Source of the DNA: Ignavibacteria bacterium
GTDB taxonomy: Bacteria > Bacteroidota > Ignavibacteria > Tepidaquicellales > Tepidaquicellaceae
Assembly: GCA_016704345.1 (NCBI GenBank)
Contig: JADJAH010000009.1
Coordinates: forward strand, 212,462-276,461
DNA length: 64,000 bases
Reading direction: 5' to 3'
In this document: positions 1 through 9,013 of the stretch, piece by piece
Numbering within the stretch: the first letter of the stretch is position 1
Layout of the letters: every line of letters starts with the position of its first letter
Made by a program: the position numbers and the translations under genes
The notes under the pieces: generated by a model
What the model was told of the DNA's origin: nothing
Seen by the model: only the letters and a program-made list of their open reading frames with translations
Databases searched by the model: none

Positions 1-224
1 CTGCCAATGCAAGATTTAGCCCAGAGTAAAATTCTTCGCCTGTGAGATTCTAATTGTTCGAATGTATGAACTATGATTATAAGCCGTTATTGGTCTTAGC
101 GAACGCAGTGAGCGTGTCCAACAACGGCGAAAACTCCTTTGGGGAGAAACCTCAACACACTCAACACGTTTGGATTTCACTTGAGAATATCATCAAGTAT
201 ATTTCATACAAATAAATCGAATAC
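1..224. other. Non-coding lead-in to bshA
   Basis: No convincing gene is seen. The stretch includes the phrase ggggagaaacct near 140-151, which shares 12 bases with the unit of the minisatellite at 33.4 kb. The last 45 bases are AT-rich and probably hold the bshA promoter and leader, but no clear consensus is visible. Confidence 0.4.
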
Positions 225-1373
225 ATGAAGATAGGAATCACTTGTTATCCGACTTACGGAGGAAGCGGCGTTGTAGCAACTGAACTCGGAAAAGCGCTTG
301 CAAAAAGAGGTCATGAAATACATTTCATCACATATGCAATGCCCACCAGGCTTAGTACTTTCATGGACAACATTTTTTATCATGAGGTTGAGATGAATAA
401 TTACCCGTTATTCGAGTTTCCGCTTTACTCAATTGCTTTGGCAAGTAAAATGGTTGAAGTCACACGTTTTCACGGACTTGACATCCTGCATGCGCATTAC
501 GCCATACCTCACGCAACAAGCGCATTCCTTGCAAGAGAGATCCTGAAATCGGAAACACATAATTCCATGAGCATCAGATTCGTCACAACTCTTCACGGAA
601 CGGACATTACTCTTACAGGACTTGAGCCGAGCTTTCTTCCCACTATGAAATTCAGTATTGAAAAAGCTGACGGCGTTACTGCAGTTTCAAAGTTTCTTGC
701 TGACAAAACGAACACACAGTACAAGATTGAAAAGCATATAGAGGTCATTCCAAACTTTGTTGACATAGACAAATTCAAGCGCGAAAATGACGAGAAGACA
801 CAATGCTTCAAAAAGAACATTGCTCCGAATGATGAGAAAGTATTCATTCACATTTCCAATTTCCGAGCTCTTAAGAGAGTGCAGGACGTAATCAAGATTT
901 TTTACGAAGTGAGAAAGAAGCTTGAAGCAAAACTTCTGCTTGTTGGTGACGGCCCCGACAGGAGTGATTGTGAGCAGCTTGTAAGAGAACTTGAAATTTC
1001 CGAACATGTTCGATTCATGGGGAAGCAGGATGCTCTTGTAGAACTTCTTTCCGTTTCAGATATCTTCATGATACCTTCACAATCAGAAAGCTTTGGTCTT
1101 TCCGCGCTTGAAGCAATGAGTTGCGGAGTGCCGGTGATTTCATCAAGCGTGGGGGGATTGCCTGAACTCAATCTTCATAATGAGACGGGTTATATTGCGG
1201 AGATTGGCGATGTGGATAGAATGGCAAAATATGCGGTGGATCTGCTGTCGGATAAGAAAAAGTATGAACTCTTTTCTAAGAATGCGCGAAAAAGAGCAGA
1301 GGATTTCAGCGAAGATAAAATAGTACCGAAGTATGAGAAATTTTATGAGCAGATTGTGAATGCACCCGAGTAA
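225..1373 (+). CDS. bshA: N-acetyl-alpha-D-glucosaminyl L-malate synthase (bacillithiol step 1)
   Basis: GT4-family retaining glycosyltransferase that joins N-acetylglucosamine from UDP-GlcNAc to L-malate, the first step of bacillithiol synthesis in the cytoplasm. The N-terminus (MKIGITCYPTYGGSGVVATE) is typical of BshA, with the glycine-rich acceptor loop at residues 11-16. HGTDIT near residue 124 and the C-terminal donor-site pattern ESFGLSALEAMSCGVPV (about 290-306) are those of GT-B GT4 enzymes. The 382-residue length is normal for the family. Bacillithiol occurs in Firmicutes and in Bacteroidota/Chlorobi lineages, which fits the rest of the window. It stands alone and converges with the following minus-strand genes. 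bshB and bshC are not in the window. Confidence 0.93.
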   Translation: MKIGITCYPTYGGSGVVATELGKALAKRGHEIHFITYAMPTRLSTFMDNIFYHEVEMNNYPLFEFPLYSIALASKMVEVTRFHGLDILHAHYAIPHATSAFLAREILKSETHNSMSIRFVTTLHGTDITLTGLEPSFLPTMKFSIEKADGVTAVSKFLADKTNTQYKIEKHIEVIPNFVDIDKFKRENDEKTQCFKKNIAPNDEKVFIHISNFRALKRVQDVIKIFYEVRKKLEAKLLLVGDGPDRSDCEQLVRELEISEHVRFMGKQDALVELLSVSDIFMIPSQSESFGLSALEAMSCGVPVISSSVGGLPELNLHNETGYIAEIGDVDRMAKYAVDLLSDKKKYELFSKNARKRAEDFSEDKIVPKYEKFYEQIVNAPE

Positions 1374-1423
1374 AGTAGATCCCTTTCATTGGGGTTTATC
1401 AAATTCCGTCTTTATTTATTTTT

Positions 1424-2794
1424 TCAGATTGTCTTCCTTGCTATGAATTGTCCGTGACCCTTAGCTACATTCAGCTTTCCGTCACTGACTGCGATCTTGC
1501 CGCGGCTGACTACGGAAGAGACTTTCCCCGTAACTTCCCATCCTTCGTATGCAGAATAATCAACATTCATGTGATGTGTCTTTGCTGAAATAGTATGCTT
1601 CTTTTCCTGATCAAAGATAACCAGATCCGCGTCTGCACCTATTCCTAGATTTCCTTTCCTCGGGAACATGCCGAAAATTTTTGCGGCATTAGTAGATGTA
1701 AGCTCTACAAATTTATTGATGCTTATCCTTCCCTTTTTCACACCTTCAGAGTAAAGCAGTTCCATTCTGTGTTCGATTGCAGGATGACCGTTCGGAATCT
1801 TTGAAAAGTCTTTTTCACCCATTAGTTTCTGCTCCCACATGAAAGGGCAATGATCTGTTCCAACAACTTGCACGAGCCCCTGCTGAATTCCCGCCCACAA
1901 GGTTTCCTGATCTTTCTTCTGCCTCAGCGGCGGGCTCATCACCCACTTAGCACCTTCATTGTCATTTTCATAAAGCGATGCATCAAGAAGCAAATACTGA
2001 ATGCAAGTTTCAACATTCACTTTCTGATTTCTCATGGTCGCCTCACGGACTTGATTCAACGCACCTTCGCAAGTGAGATGAACTATATACGATCGGACTC
2101 CTGTATGATAAGCCATGTCGACAAATCTTCCGGCAGCTTCTGATTCGGTGATCTCTGGTTGAGATAAATAATGATACAGCGGCGTAAGTTTCCCTTCTGC
2201 ACGGTGCTTTGAAACAAGATAATCTATCATGTCGCCGTTCGTTGCATGAACAGTGACCATTCCACCGCAATCACGAACTTCATTCATCAGTCCGATCATT
2301 TGCCTGTCATCAATCATCAGCGCGCCTTTGTAAGCCATGAAAGTCTTGAACGAAGTGATGCCTTCCTTCTCAACAAGATCTCGGATCTCTCTTCTTGTGT
2401 TTTCGTTGAAGTCAGTAACTGCCATGTGGAAAGAGTAATCGCACATCGCGTTACCGTCTGACCTACCACGCCATTCTTCAAGCGCAGAATAGAGTGACTT
2501 TCCCTGTGTCTGAAGTATAAAGTCAATCACCATCGTAGTTCCGCCGTGAAGCGCCGCAGTTGTGCCGCTCTCGTAGTTATCGCTGGAGAATGTTCCCATG
2601 AAAGGCATGTCGAGATGTACATGAGGATCAATTCCCCCGGGGAAAATCAGCAAACCCTCTGCGTTGATAATTTGATCAGCCGGATACTGAAGATCTTTGC
2701 CGATTGAAGAGATTGTTTCTCCTTCTATGAAGATGTCTCCGGTGAAATCTTCGGAAGCAGTAACAACTCTTCCGTTTTTTATGATTAATGACAT
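1424..2794 (-). CDS. hydA: Dihydropyrimidinase / D-hydantoinase
   Basis: Zinc amidohydrolase that opens 5,6-dihydrouracil or dihydrothymine to the N-carbamoyl-beta-amino acid. The full metal site is visible: H58 and H60 in DPHVHLD, the lysine expected to be carboxylated (K150 in SFKTFMAYK), H184 in VHATNGD, H240 in IVHLTCEG and D315 in GTDHCPF. These positions match the known D-hydantoinase numbering closely. The length of 456 residues is typical. Twelve bases separate it from the upstream class III aminotransferase, so the two are probably co-transcribed in reductive pyrimidine breakdown. Dihydropyrimidine dehydrogenase and beta-ureidopropionase are not in the window. Hydantoin substrates cannot be excluded. 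Confidence 0.9.
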   Translation of the reverse strand: MSLIIKNGRVVTASEDFTGDIFIEGETISSIGKDLQYPADQIINAEGLLIFPGGIDPHVHLDMPFMGTFSSDNYESGTTAALHGGTTMVIDFILQTQGKSLYSALEEWRGRSDGNAMCDYSFHMAVTDFNENTRREIRDLVEKEGITSFKTFMAYKGALMIDDRQMIGLMNEVRDCGGMVTVHATNGDMIDYLVSKHRAEGKLTPLYHYLSQPEITESEAAGRFVDMAYHTGVRSYIVHLTCEGALNQVREATMRNQKVNVETCIQYLLLDASLYENDNEGAKWVMSPPLRQKKDQETLWAGIQQGLVQVVGTDHCPFMWEQKLMGEKDFSKIPNGHPAIEHRMELLYSEGVKKGRISINKFVELTSTNAAKIFGMFPRKGNLGIGADADLVIFDQEKKHTISAKTHHMNVDYSAYEGWEVTGKVSSVVSRGKIAVSDGKLNVAKGHGQFIARKTI

Positions 2795-2806
2795 TGATTA
2801 ATTTTC

Positions 2807-4159
2807 TTACATTGTATGTTCGTCGGCTTTTTTAATTGCCTCTGATAGCATTTCAATACCTTCATCGATCTGCTCTTTAGTGACGCACAAAGGCGGCGCT
2901 ACAAAGATAAGATTCCATCTGTTCATCGTGTACATTCCAAGCTCGGCAAGTTTTGCCATGACTTTGTTCATCACTTCCATCTCATTCGGCGGTGCATTCC
3001 ATCTCACCATAGGCTCCTTTGTCTCGCGATTCTTCACAAGCTCAATTGCACCAAGAAGTCCTGTATTCCTGAAATCGCCGATGGATGGATGCTTCCCCAT
3101 CAGCTCGCACATTTTTACTCCTATGTATTTTCCCATCTCGGCAGCATTCTCGATGAGATTTTCCTCTTCATAAATATCTAGCACAGCATTTGCTGCAGCA
3201 AGGGTAACCGGATGTGATGAATATGTCAGTCCCATCGGCATCGGCTTGTCATCAAAAACTTTTGCGATCTCTTCCTTAACTATAATTCCTCCAAGCGGCA
3301 GATATGCTGATGTAATTCCCTTTGCCATGCACATGATGTCCGGCACAACTCCATGGTGATCCACGGCAAACCACTTGCCTGTCCTGCCAAATCCGCTCAT
3401 CACCTCATCATCAATGATCAGCAAGCCGTACTTATCTGCCAGCTTCTTAACTCCCTGCCAATATCCCGGAGTGTATTTTATGCAGCCCGATGAACCTGAC
3501 TCGCCCTCGAGCATTATTGCAGCAATGTTTCCCGGACCTTCATACTGCAATACCCGGTCAAGATGCGCGAGTGCATTGGTTGTGCATTCTTCAGGAGTCT
3601 TACTGTTCCATGGACATCTGTAGAAATACGGATTTTCCACATGAACAAAATTTGGTGCCTGTTGTGAATCCGCTGCAAGTTTTCTTGGATCTCCTCCCGC
3701 GGTGAAAGTTGCGTAGGTTGCACCGTGATATGATTGGTAGAGTGTTATTATCTTATGCTTGCCGGTATAAACCCTTGCCAGCTTGATTGCATTCTCAACT
3801 GCTTCTGCGCCGCCGAGTGTGAAGAATGTCCTGTTGAGACTGCCCGGTGTGATCTCTGCGAGTTTCTTTCCAAGGTCAGCCCGGGCTTTAGTTGTCATTC
3901 CGGGAAAAACATAACTCACGCCTTTCATCTGTTCGGCAACAGCCTCGGCAACTTTCGGATGCCCGTGACCGATGTTGACGCAAATAAGTTGAGATGAGAA
4001 GTCTATATATCTCTTGCCGTCTATGTCATATATGTAAACACCTTTGCCGCGCTCGATCACAATCGGTTTCGAACCCTTCTGCTTCGACCATGAAGTAAGA
4101 GTATGATTCATACTATTGGCGATGATGTCTTCTTTGTTGAGTGTCAGTGTAGTGTTCAT
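2807..4159 (-). CDS. Class III (omega) aminotransferase, probably beta-alanine:pyruvate type
   Basis: PLP-dependent fold-type I aminotransferase of 450 residues. The cofactor site is seen as IDDEVMSGFGRTG (250-262) and the Schiff-base lysine K280 in MAKGITSAYLPLGG. The substrate-side region (GGAEAVENAIKLAR, YQSYHGATYATF) resembles taurine:pyruvate and beta-alanine:pyruvate transaminases. Its tight coupling to a dihydropyrimidinase suggests that it removes the amino group from beta-alanine or beta-aminoisobutyrate at the end of pyrimidine catabolism. That substrate is inferred from context; taurine or 4-aminobutyrate remain possible. No regulatory gene is adjacent. Confidence 0.82.
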   Translation of the reverse strand: MNTTLTLNKEDIIANSMNHTLTSWSKQKGSKPIVIERGKGVYIYDIDGKRYIDFSSQLICVNIGHGHPKVAEAVAEQMKGVSYVFPGMTTKARADLGKKLAEITPGSLNRTFFTLGGAEAVENAIKLARVYTGKHKIITLYQSYHGATYATFTAGGDPRKLAADSQQAPNFVHVENPYFYRCPWNSKTPEECTTNALAHLDRVLQYEGPGNIAAIMLEGESGSSGCIKYTPGYWQGVKKLADKYGLLIIDDEVMSGFGRTGKWFAVDHHGVVPDIMCMAKGITSAYLPLGGIIVKEEIAKVFDDKPMPMGLTYSSHPVTLAAANAVLDIYEEENLIENAAEMGKYIGVKMCELMGKHPSIGDFRNTGLLGAIELVKNRETKEPMVRWNAPPNEMEVMNKVMAKLAELGMYTMNRWNLIFVAPPLCVTKEQIDEGIEMLSEAIKKADEHTM

Positions 4160-4789
4160 TGAATTAAGAATAAAATGAATTGATTGTTGGTGGTTGTCTG
4201 AAGAATCCTATGTCTCACAGTTGAGAAAATCAATTGACTTGATCAGATTGTCTGTGATTAAATTTGGTTCTTCGGATTTCTTCAAAAGTAGAAGATTAGA
4301 TTTTCAGATTAAAGTAACTATCTTGAGCAAATCAAATCTTCGCTTCGATATCACATTCGTCCAAAACGATTGGTTTAAGAATCCGTAGGTTAGAACCACT
4401 TACAGAAAATAAAATCATTTCCGCTTTCTTTTGAACCCTTCGGCAAGCTCAGGGCAGGCTCAAAAGAAAGCTTGGCAAAGAAAAGTCGCCCGCTGCCGTA
4501 TAATTGCCTAAAAATTGGTCGCCAAGGCTGCAAGAATTTAACTCCTCGTCCGACAGAAGAACACTGTCGGGCTTCGTCAAACAGAAATTCTTGCTACGCC
4601 ATGGCTCCCAATTTTTTTGACGGCAATTATACGAAGGCGGGTTGTTTCATTAATAACACTTAATTTGAATATTTCTGCATGTTTCCAAAACAATTTTGAT
4701 CTAGCAAAGAATGTTTACAATGCAATTCTTCGACATCGAAGAACAAACGCAGCACTGATTCTGGCAAGGCCTATGACAAAAGTGAAGAA
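4160..4789. repeat. Intergenic region with an imperfect long inverted repeat
   Basis: No gene is supported here. The left arm (about 4493-4535, containing gccgtataattgcc and ctgcaagaattt) is mirrored by the right arm (about 4586-4640, containing aaattcttgcta and ggcaattatac). A short inner dyad around 4547-4575 (gtccgacag/ctgtcgggc) sits between the arms. The arms would fold into a long imperfect hairpin. An upstream phrase near 4438-4462 (cccttcggcaagctcagggcag) is of the kind often dispersed between genes. The whole looks like a non-autonomous nongenic repeat. A 62-codon open frame crosses it, but it encodes the repeat itself and is not a credible protein. Confidence 0.6.
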
Positions 4790-5974
4790 CTAATCTTCAC
4801 CAATGAACTTTTGCTTTTTGCCGGCAACTGACAGCATCACAAGACCGGCAATACACGAAAGTATTGAGCCGCACAGTATCGCAACTTTTGATGTGTCAAT
4901 GATCAGCGGCTCGTTGAATGCTAACAGCGCAATGAATATGGACATCGTAAATCCGATTCCCGCTATCATGCCGGCGCCAAGCACATGTTTCCAGCCTACT
5001 TCATCAGGTAAAGAACTCCATCCAAGCTTCACGGCAAGCAATGTAAAGAGAAAAATGCCTACGGGTTTTCCTATGAACAGACCCGTGATGATTCCGACTG
5101 CATTATTTGAAGAGAGCCCGCTCAGAAGTTCAGGAGATATTTTTATTCCCGTGTTTGCAAGTGCGAAAAGAGGAATTATGAGAAGCGCTACCGGCTTGTG
5201 AAGAAAATGCTGAAGCTTGTATGAGACTGATCTCTTTGATCCATCCCTGAATGGAATTGCAAACGCAAGCAAGACTCCTGTTATAGTTGCATGTACACCC
5301 GACTCGTGCATGAAATACCACATGAACACTCCCGGTATCAGGTACATTAAAAGATTGTTGATTCCTATTCGATTGAATATTATCAGCAAAATGAATATCC
5401 CTATTGCAAGAGAGAAGTACAGAAGTGAAAATCCTTTTGCATAAAAGATTGCGATGATGATTATTGCTCCAAGATCATCTATGATTGCCAGGGCAGTCAG
5501 AAACACTTTGATTGCAACAGGCACCCTGTTCCCGAGCAGCGAGAGCATTCCAAGAGCGAATGCGATATCGGTTGCCATGGGAATTGCAAAACCGGACTGA
5601 GTCTCAGTTCCGCTGTTGAAAGAAAAGTGAATAAGAGCAGGGACAATCATTCCCCCAAGTGCCGCGAGAATTGGCAGGAGTGCATTTCTAAAGTCGGCCA
5701 GTTCCCCGACATATAGCTCTCTTTCAATTTCAAGTCCCACCATCAAAAAGAACACAGCCATCAGCAGATCATTTATCCAATGGTAAACAGGATAGTTCAT
5801 ACTAACGGAACCAAGGCTGAAGCCGATCTTTGTCTTGAACAGGGCGAGATAGCTTTCAGCAAGGAATGAATTGGCAATGACCAATGAAACTACAGTGCAG
5901 ATTATAAGCAGGTATCCACCGGTTCTTTCACTCTCTGAAAACTCCTTAAATAATGCAGTAAGCTTCTTTCGCAT
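4790..5974 (-). CDS. nhaA: Na+/H+ antiporter NhaA
   Basis: Inner-membrane electrogenic sodium/proton antiporter for pH and sodium homeostasis. The protein has 394 residues and about 12 hydrophobic segments. The essential aspartate pair D166-D167 is present in LAIIDDLGA, as is D136 in ATDIAFALG, equivalent to the E. coli D133 region. The N-terminus (MRKKLTALFKEFSESERTGG) matches family members that begin with an amphipathic helix before TM1. It lies at the downstream end of a minus-strand gene run, 55 bp after the DUF2237 gene. Confidence 0.93.
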   Translation of the reverse strand: MRKKLTALFKEFSESERTGGYLLIICTVVSLVIANSFLAESYLALFKTKIGFSLGSVSMNYPVYHWINDLLMAVFFLMVGLEIERELYVGELADFRNALLPILAALGGMIVPALIHFSFNSGTETQSGFAIPMATDIAFALGMLSLLGNRVPVAIKVFLTALAIIDDLGAIIIIAIFYAKGFSLLYFSLAIGIFILLIIFNRIGINNLLMYLIPGVFMWYFMHESGVHATITGVLLAFAIPFRDGSKRSVSYKLQHFLHKPVALLIIPLFALANTGIKISPELLSGLSSNNAVGIITGLFIGKPVGIFLFTLLAVKLGWSSLPDEVGWKHVLGAGMIAGIGFTMSIFIALLAFNEPLIIDTSKVAILCGSILSCIAGLVMLSVAGKKQKFIGED

Positions 5975-6029
5975 CGGTTGAAATAGTTTGTTTGAATTGA
6001 AATTGGGTGTTGAGGATATGTCGAACCTG

Positions 6030-6407
6030 CTATGGATTCAGACCGTATTCTTTAAATGCATAAAGGACGAGTTCTTCAAGAGAAATAAACTCAAGCATTT
6101 TTTCATTGGTTCCTTCCAAAACAACCGGAGGCGCAACTCCGGCATCGAGAGCTTCCAGCCATCTTGCAGCACAAAGGCACCATCTGTCACCTGCCTTAAG
6201 TCCGGGAAATCCTCCTTCAGGATAGGGAGTCTTAAGGTCATTCCCGTGCAAGTATGAAAAGTTCAGGAATTCATCGTTCATTACAGCGCAAACTATATGC
6301 AATCCCGAATCATAATCAGAGGAATCGCAACAGCCATTTCTCGCAAATCCGGTAACGGGATCTGTTCCGCATTTAGTAAGCGGCTCGCCAAATACGTTTG
6401 TTTCCAT
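6030..6407 (-). CDS. DUF2237 family protein
   Basis: A 125-residue protein matching the DUF2237 family from end to end: it starts NVFGEPLTKC, has GFARNGCC near residue 24, and carries the tryptophan-rich block GDRWCLCAARW near 77. The conserved cysteines and tryptophans suggest a small compact fold, perhaps metal- or redox-related, but no activity is established for the family. There is no signal peptide, so it is probably cytoplasmic. It sits between an APC permease and NhaA on the same strand, which does not by itself suggest a role. Confidence 0.85.
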   Translation of the reverse strand: METNVFGEPLTKCGTDPVTGFARNGCCDSSDYDSGLHIVCAVMNDEFLNFSYLHGNDLKTPYPEGGFPGLKAGDRWCLCAARWLEALDAGVAPPVVLEGTNEKMLEFISLEELVLYAFKEYGLNP

Positions 6408-6439
6408 ATATTTCTTTCTTTATTTGATTCGGATCATTA

Positions 6440-7888
6440 TTACTGAACATCACTTTTCTTTCTCATCCAAAATAAATAAAACGGAATCCCGCTGAGAACG
6501 AGTACAAGGCCTATTCCGGCATCTCTCGGATTCTGAATGATTGTTACAACAACAAGCGTGATGCAGAAGAGCACGAAGATAAGCGGAACAATCGGATAGC
6601 CAATCACCTTGTAAGGCCTGTGATGATCCTTCATTTTTTTTCTCAAAATAAATACCCCGAATGCGCCGGCTCCATAAAAAATGAATGAAGCGAATATCAG
6701 CATGTCAGTTAACTGGTCAAACGTCCCTGATAGAACCAGTATGCATGACCAGATGCCCTGAATTATCAAAGACGTATAGGGAGTCTTGAAACTTGGATGA
6801 ACATTTCCTGCCGACTTAAAGAACAGTCCGTCTTTTGCCATTGCAAAATAAATTCTTGATGATGCGAGAATTGTTCCGTTAGTTGTGCCGAAAGTTGAAA
6901 TCATTATTAGTACTGAAATGAAAAACGCGCCGCCGCCGCCGAGAAATTTTCTCATCACTTCAACAGCAATGATAGTATTATCTTGCTTAGATACTTCTAT
7001 GATCTCGTTAACCGGCATTACATACAAGAAGGTAAAATTAGTGATGAGATAAATTATCATTACCGTTGTAACTCCCGTGAACAATGCCAAAGGAATGTTT
7101 CGCTTTGGATTTTTGATCTCGCCTCCAAGATAGCCAATGTTGTTCCAGCCGTCATAAGCCCAGAACGCTCCAAGCATTGCGGCAAACATTGCGCCGAACA
7201 AGCCGAGAGATGAGCCGTATTCCGCAGTCGGACTCTCGCCCAGCGGTAAAATGTTTGAGACACTGCCTCCACTAATTGTTAATCCAAGTATGATTATCAG
7301 TATAATGCCGAGTACTTTTAGTGTAGTGAATAAATTGCTGATGAATCCTCCGAAGATGACTCCGAGATAGTTTGCAGTCGTAAGAAAAATTATTGTGATT
7401 ATTGTAAGCGCCTTTACGCCGAAACTGTCGAGCGGATAAAATATTCCGAAGATACTGAGTGATTCCAAATCAGGACCAAAGTGCGGAAGCGGCAAGACTG
7501 CATTGACTGATTCTGCAAATACATAAGCGATCGATGCGATTGAAGCTGACTGGATCACAGAGAAACAAGACCAGCCGTACAGAAATGCGAATGCCTTTCC
7601 ATACATTTCTTTGAAGTAAACATATTGTCCGCCGGGAGCAGCAATCAGTCCGGCAATCTCTGCATTAGTAACGGCTCCTATGAAAGTAATTATGCCGGCA
7701 ATCAGCCATACGAGAAGAAGCAAGCCGCCCGACTGCAAATCCACCGACATTGGCGCAGCCTTTTTGAAGATGCCTGAACCGATCATTGAACTGACAACTA
7801 TCAGCATTGCCGTGAACAATCCAAGCCGCGTAAGCAAGCCGCTGGAATGTACTTCCGAATGTGCTTCCTTTTCCTTCTTCAAAGGCAA
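6440..7888 (-). CDS. APC-family amino acid permease
   Basis: Inner-membrane amino acid transporter of the APC superfamily, 482 residues with about 12 transmembrane segments. TM1 carries the signature SSMIGSGIFKKA (about 34-45), whose broken-helix glycines bind the substrate's carboxylate and amino groups. The pattern GGQYVYFKEMYGKAFAFLYGW (split around residue 86-106) and SFGTTNG-like loops suit the LAT/cationic amino acid branch. The substrate cannot be told from sequence. The gene begins 24 bp downstream of the phosphofructokinase stop and is probably in the same transcript. Confidence 0.85.
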   Translation of the reverse strand: MPLKKEKEAHSEVHSSGLLTRLGLFTAMLIVVSSMIGSGIFKKAAPMSVDLQSGGLLLLVWLIAGIITFIGAVTNAEIAGLIAAPGGQYVYFKEMYGKAFAFLYGWSCFSVIQSASIASIAYVFAESVNAVLPLPHFGPDLESLSIFGIFYPLDSFGVKALTIITIIFLTTANYLGVIFGGFISNLFTTLKVLGIILIIILGLTISGGSVSNILPLGESPTAEYGSSLGLFGAMFAAMLGAFWAYDGWNNIGYLGGEIKNPKRNIPLALFTGVTTVMIIYLITNFTFLYVMPVNEIIEVSKQDNTIIAVEVMRKFLGGGGAFFISVLIMISTFGTTNGTILASSRIYFAMAKDGLFFKSAGNVHPSFKTPYTSLIIQGIWSCILVLSGTFDQLTDMLIFASFIFYGAGAFGVFILRKKMKDHHRPYKVIGYPIVPLIFVLFCITLVVVTIIQNPRDAGIGLVLVLSGIPFYLFWMRKKSDVQ

Positions 7889-7912
7889 TATTTGTTTTAG
7901 TGAGAAGAGCGC

Positions 7913-9013
7913 TTAACTGAAGAAGACCTGCGCTACTTTGTAAATTTCCAGGTCAACTGTCTTGAGCTTAGAGATAGCTTTGCTCAACGGGATCTCCGTA
8001 ATCTTGTTTCCTTGTATGGCGCACATCTTGCCGAATTTTTTTTCACGAACCATGTCAACGGAATATACTCCGAACCTGGTGCCGAGAACTCTGTCAAATG
8101 CTGAAGGCATACCGCCTCGCTGAAGATGTCCCAAGATAGTTGCCCGTGTTTCAAATCCTGATCTCGCTTCAATTTCTTCGGCAAGATAATGCGAAATGCC
8201 TCCTAGTCTCGGCCTGCCGAAATCATCCAACTTGACATTCTTTGTGTCAAACTTCACGTTCTTAAAATCATCACTGCTGAACTGACAACCTTCTGCTACA
8301 ACTATTATGGAAAATCTTTTGCCGCGGATGTAACGATTTCTTATCACATCAATCATGTGTTCAATACTGACTTTCCTCTCGGGTATTGCAACAACATCGG
8401 CTCCACCGCCAATGCCGGAATATAGCGCTATCCATCCGGCATTTCTTCCCATTACTTCCACAACCATGACTCTGTGATGCGACTCTGCAGTCGTATGCAA
8501 ACGGTCTATAGCTTCTGTTGCTATACCAACTGCGGTATCGAATCCGAAAGTGAAATCAGTTCCATAAATATCATTGTCGATTGTCTTTGGCACTCCTATC
8601 ACTTTTATCCCGGCCTTGTGCGCCTGATGAGCAATGTGCATTGAACCTTCACCGCCAATGCAGATCAAGACGTCGAAGTCAGCCATTTTCATTTTCTCAA
8701 GCAGGATGCTGCTTCCGTCTTTCTCTGTAAACGGATTAAAACGTGAAGTGCCGATTATGGTACCGCCGCGGTTTATGATTCCTGAAACCTCCTTCATTCC
8801 GAGGATCATATAATCCTCGTCAAATATTCCCTTCCATCCGTTGAGAATTCCTATGATCTTGTAATCATACTCCAGCGACTTTCTTACAATACCCCGCAGA
8901 ACTGCATTGAGCCCCGGGCAATCACCTCCGCTTGTCAAGACTCCTATCTTTTTTTCATCAAGTTCTCTGTTGCGGTTTGTGCCGGATGATTTATTAATTT
9001 TCTTTTTGGTCAT
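7913..9013 (-). CDS. pfkA: 6-phosphofructokinase, probably ATP-dependent
   Basis: Glycolytic phosphorylation of fructose 6-phosphate. The 366 residues include a basic 20-residue N-terminal extension, the phosphate loop TSGGDCPGLNAV (28-39), GGEGS at 120-124 and PKTIDND at 142-148 with the catalytic aspartate. Glycine at the third position of GGxGS is the feature of ATP-using enzymes. The lysine in PKTIDND is shared with group III and PPi enzymes. The usual aspartate of GGDGS is a glutamate here, which is unusual because this residue helps to hold magnesium. The first codon overlaps the stop of the upstream PFK-like gene by 4 bp (ATGA), so the two are translationally coupled. Confidence 0.85.
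   Translation of the reverse strand: MTKKKINKSSGTNRNRELDEKKIGVLTSGGDCPGLNAVLRGIVRKSLEYDYKIIGILNGWKGIFDEDYMILGMKEVSGIINRGGTIIGTSRFNPFTEKDGSSILLEKMKMADFDVLICIGGEGSMHIAHQAHKAGIKVIGVPKTIDNDIYGTDFTFGFDTAVGIATEAIDRLHTTAESHHRVMVVEVMGRNAGWIALYSGIGGGADVVAIPERKVSIEHMIDVIRNRYIRGKRFSIIVVAEGCQFSSDDFKNVKFDTKNVKLDDFGRPRLGGISHYLAEEIEARSGFETRATILGHLQRGGMPSAFDRVLGTRFGVYSVDMVREKKFGKMCAIQGNKITEIPLSKAISKLKTVDLEIYKVAQVFFS

Noticed and set aside
4472..4663. Small protein of 63 residues
   Set aside because: The frame lies wholly within a long inverted repeat and has no family or ribosome-site support.
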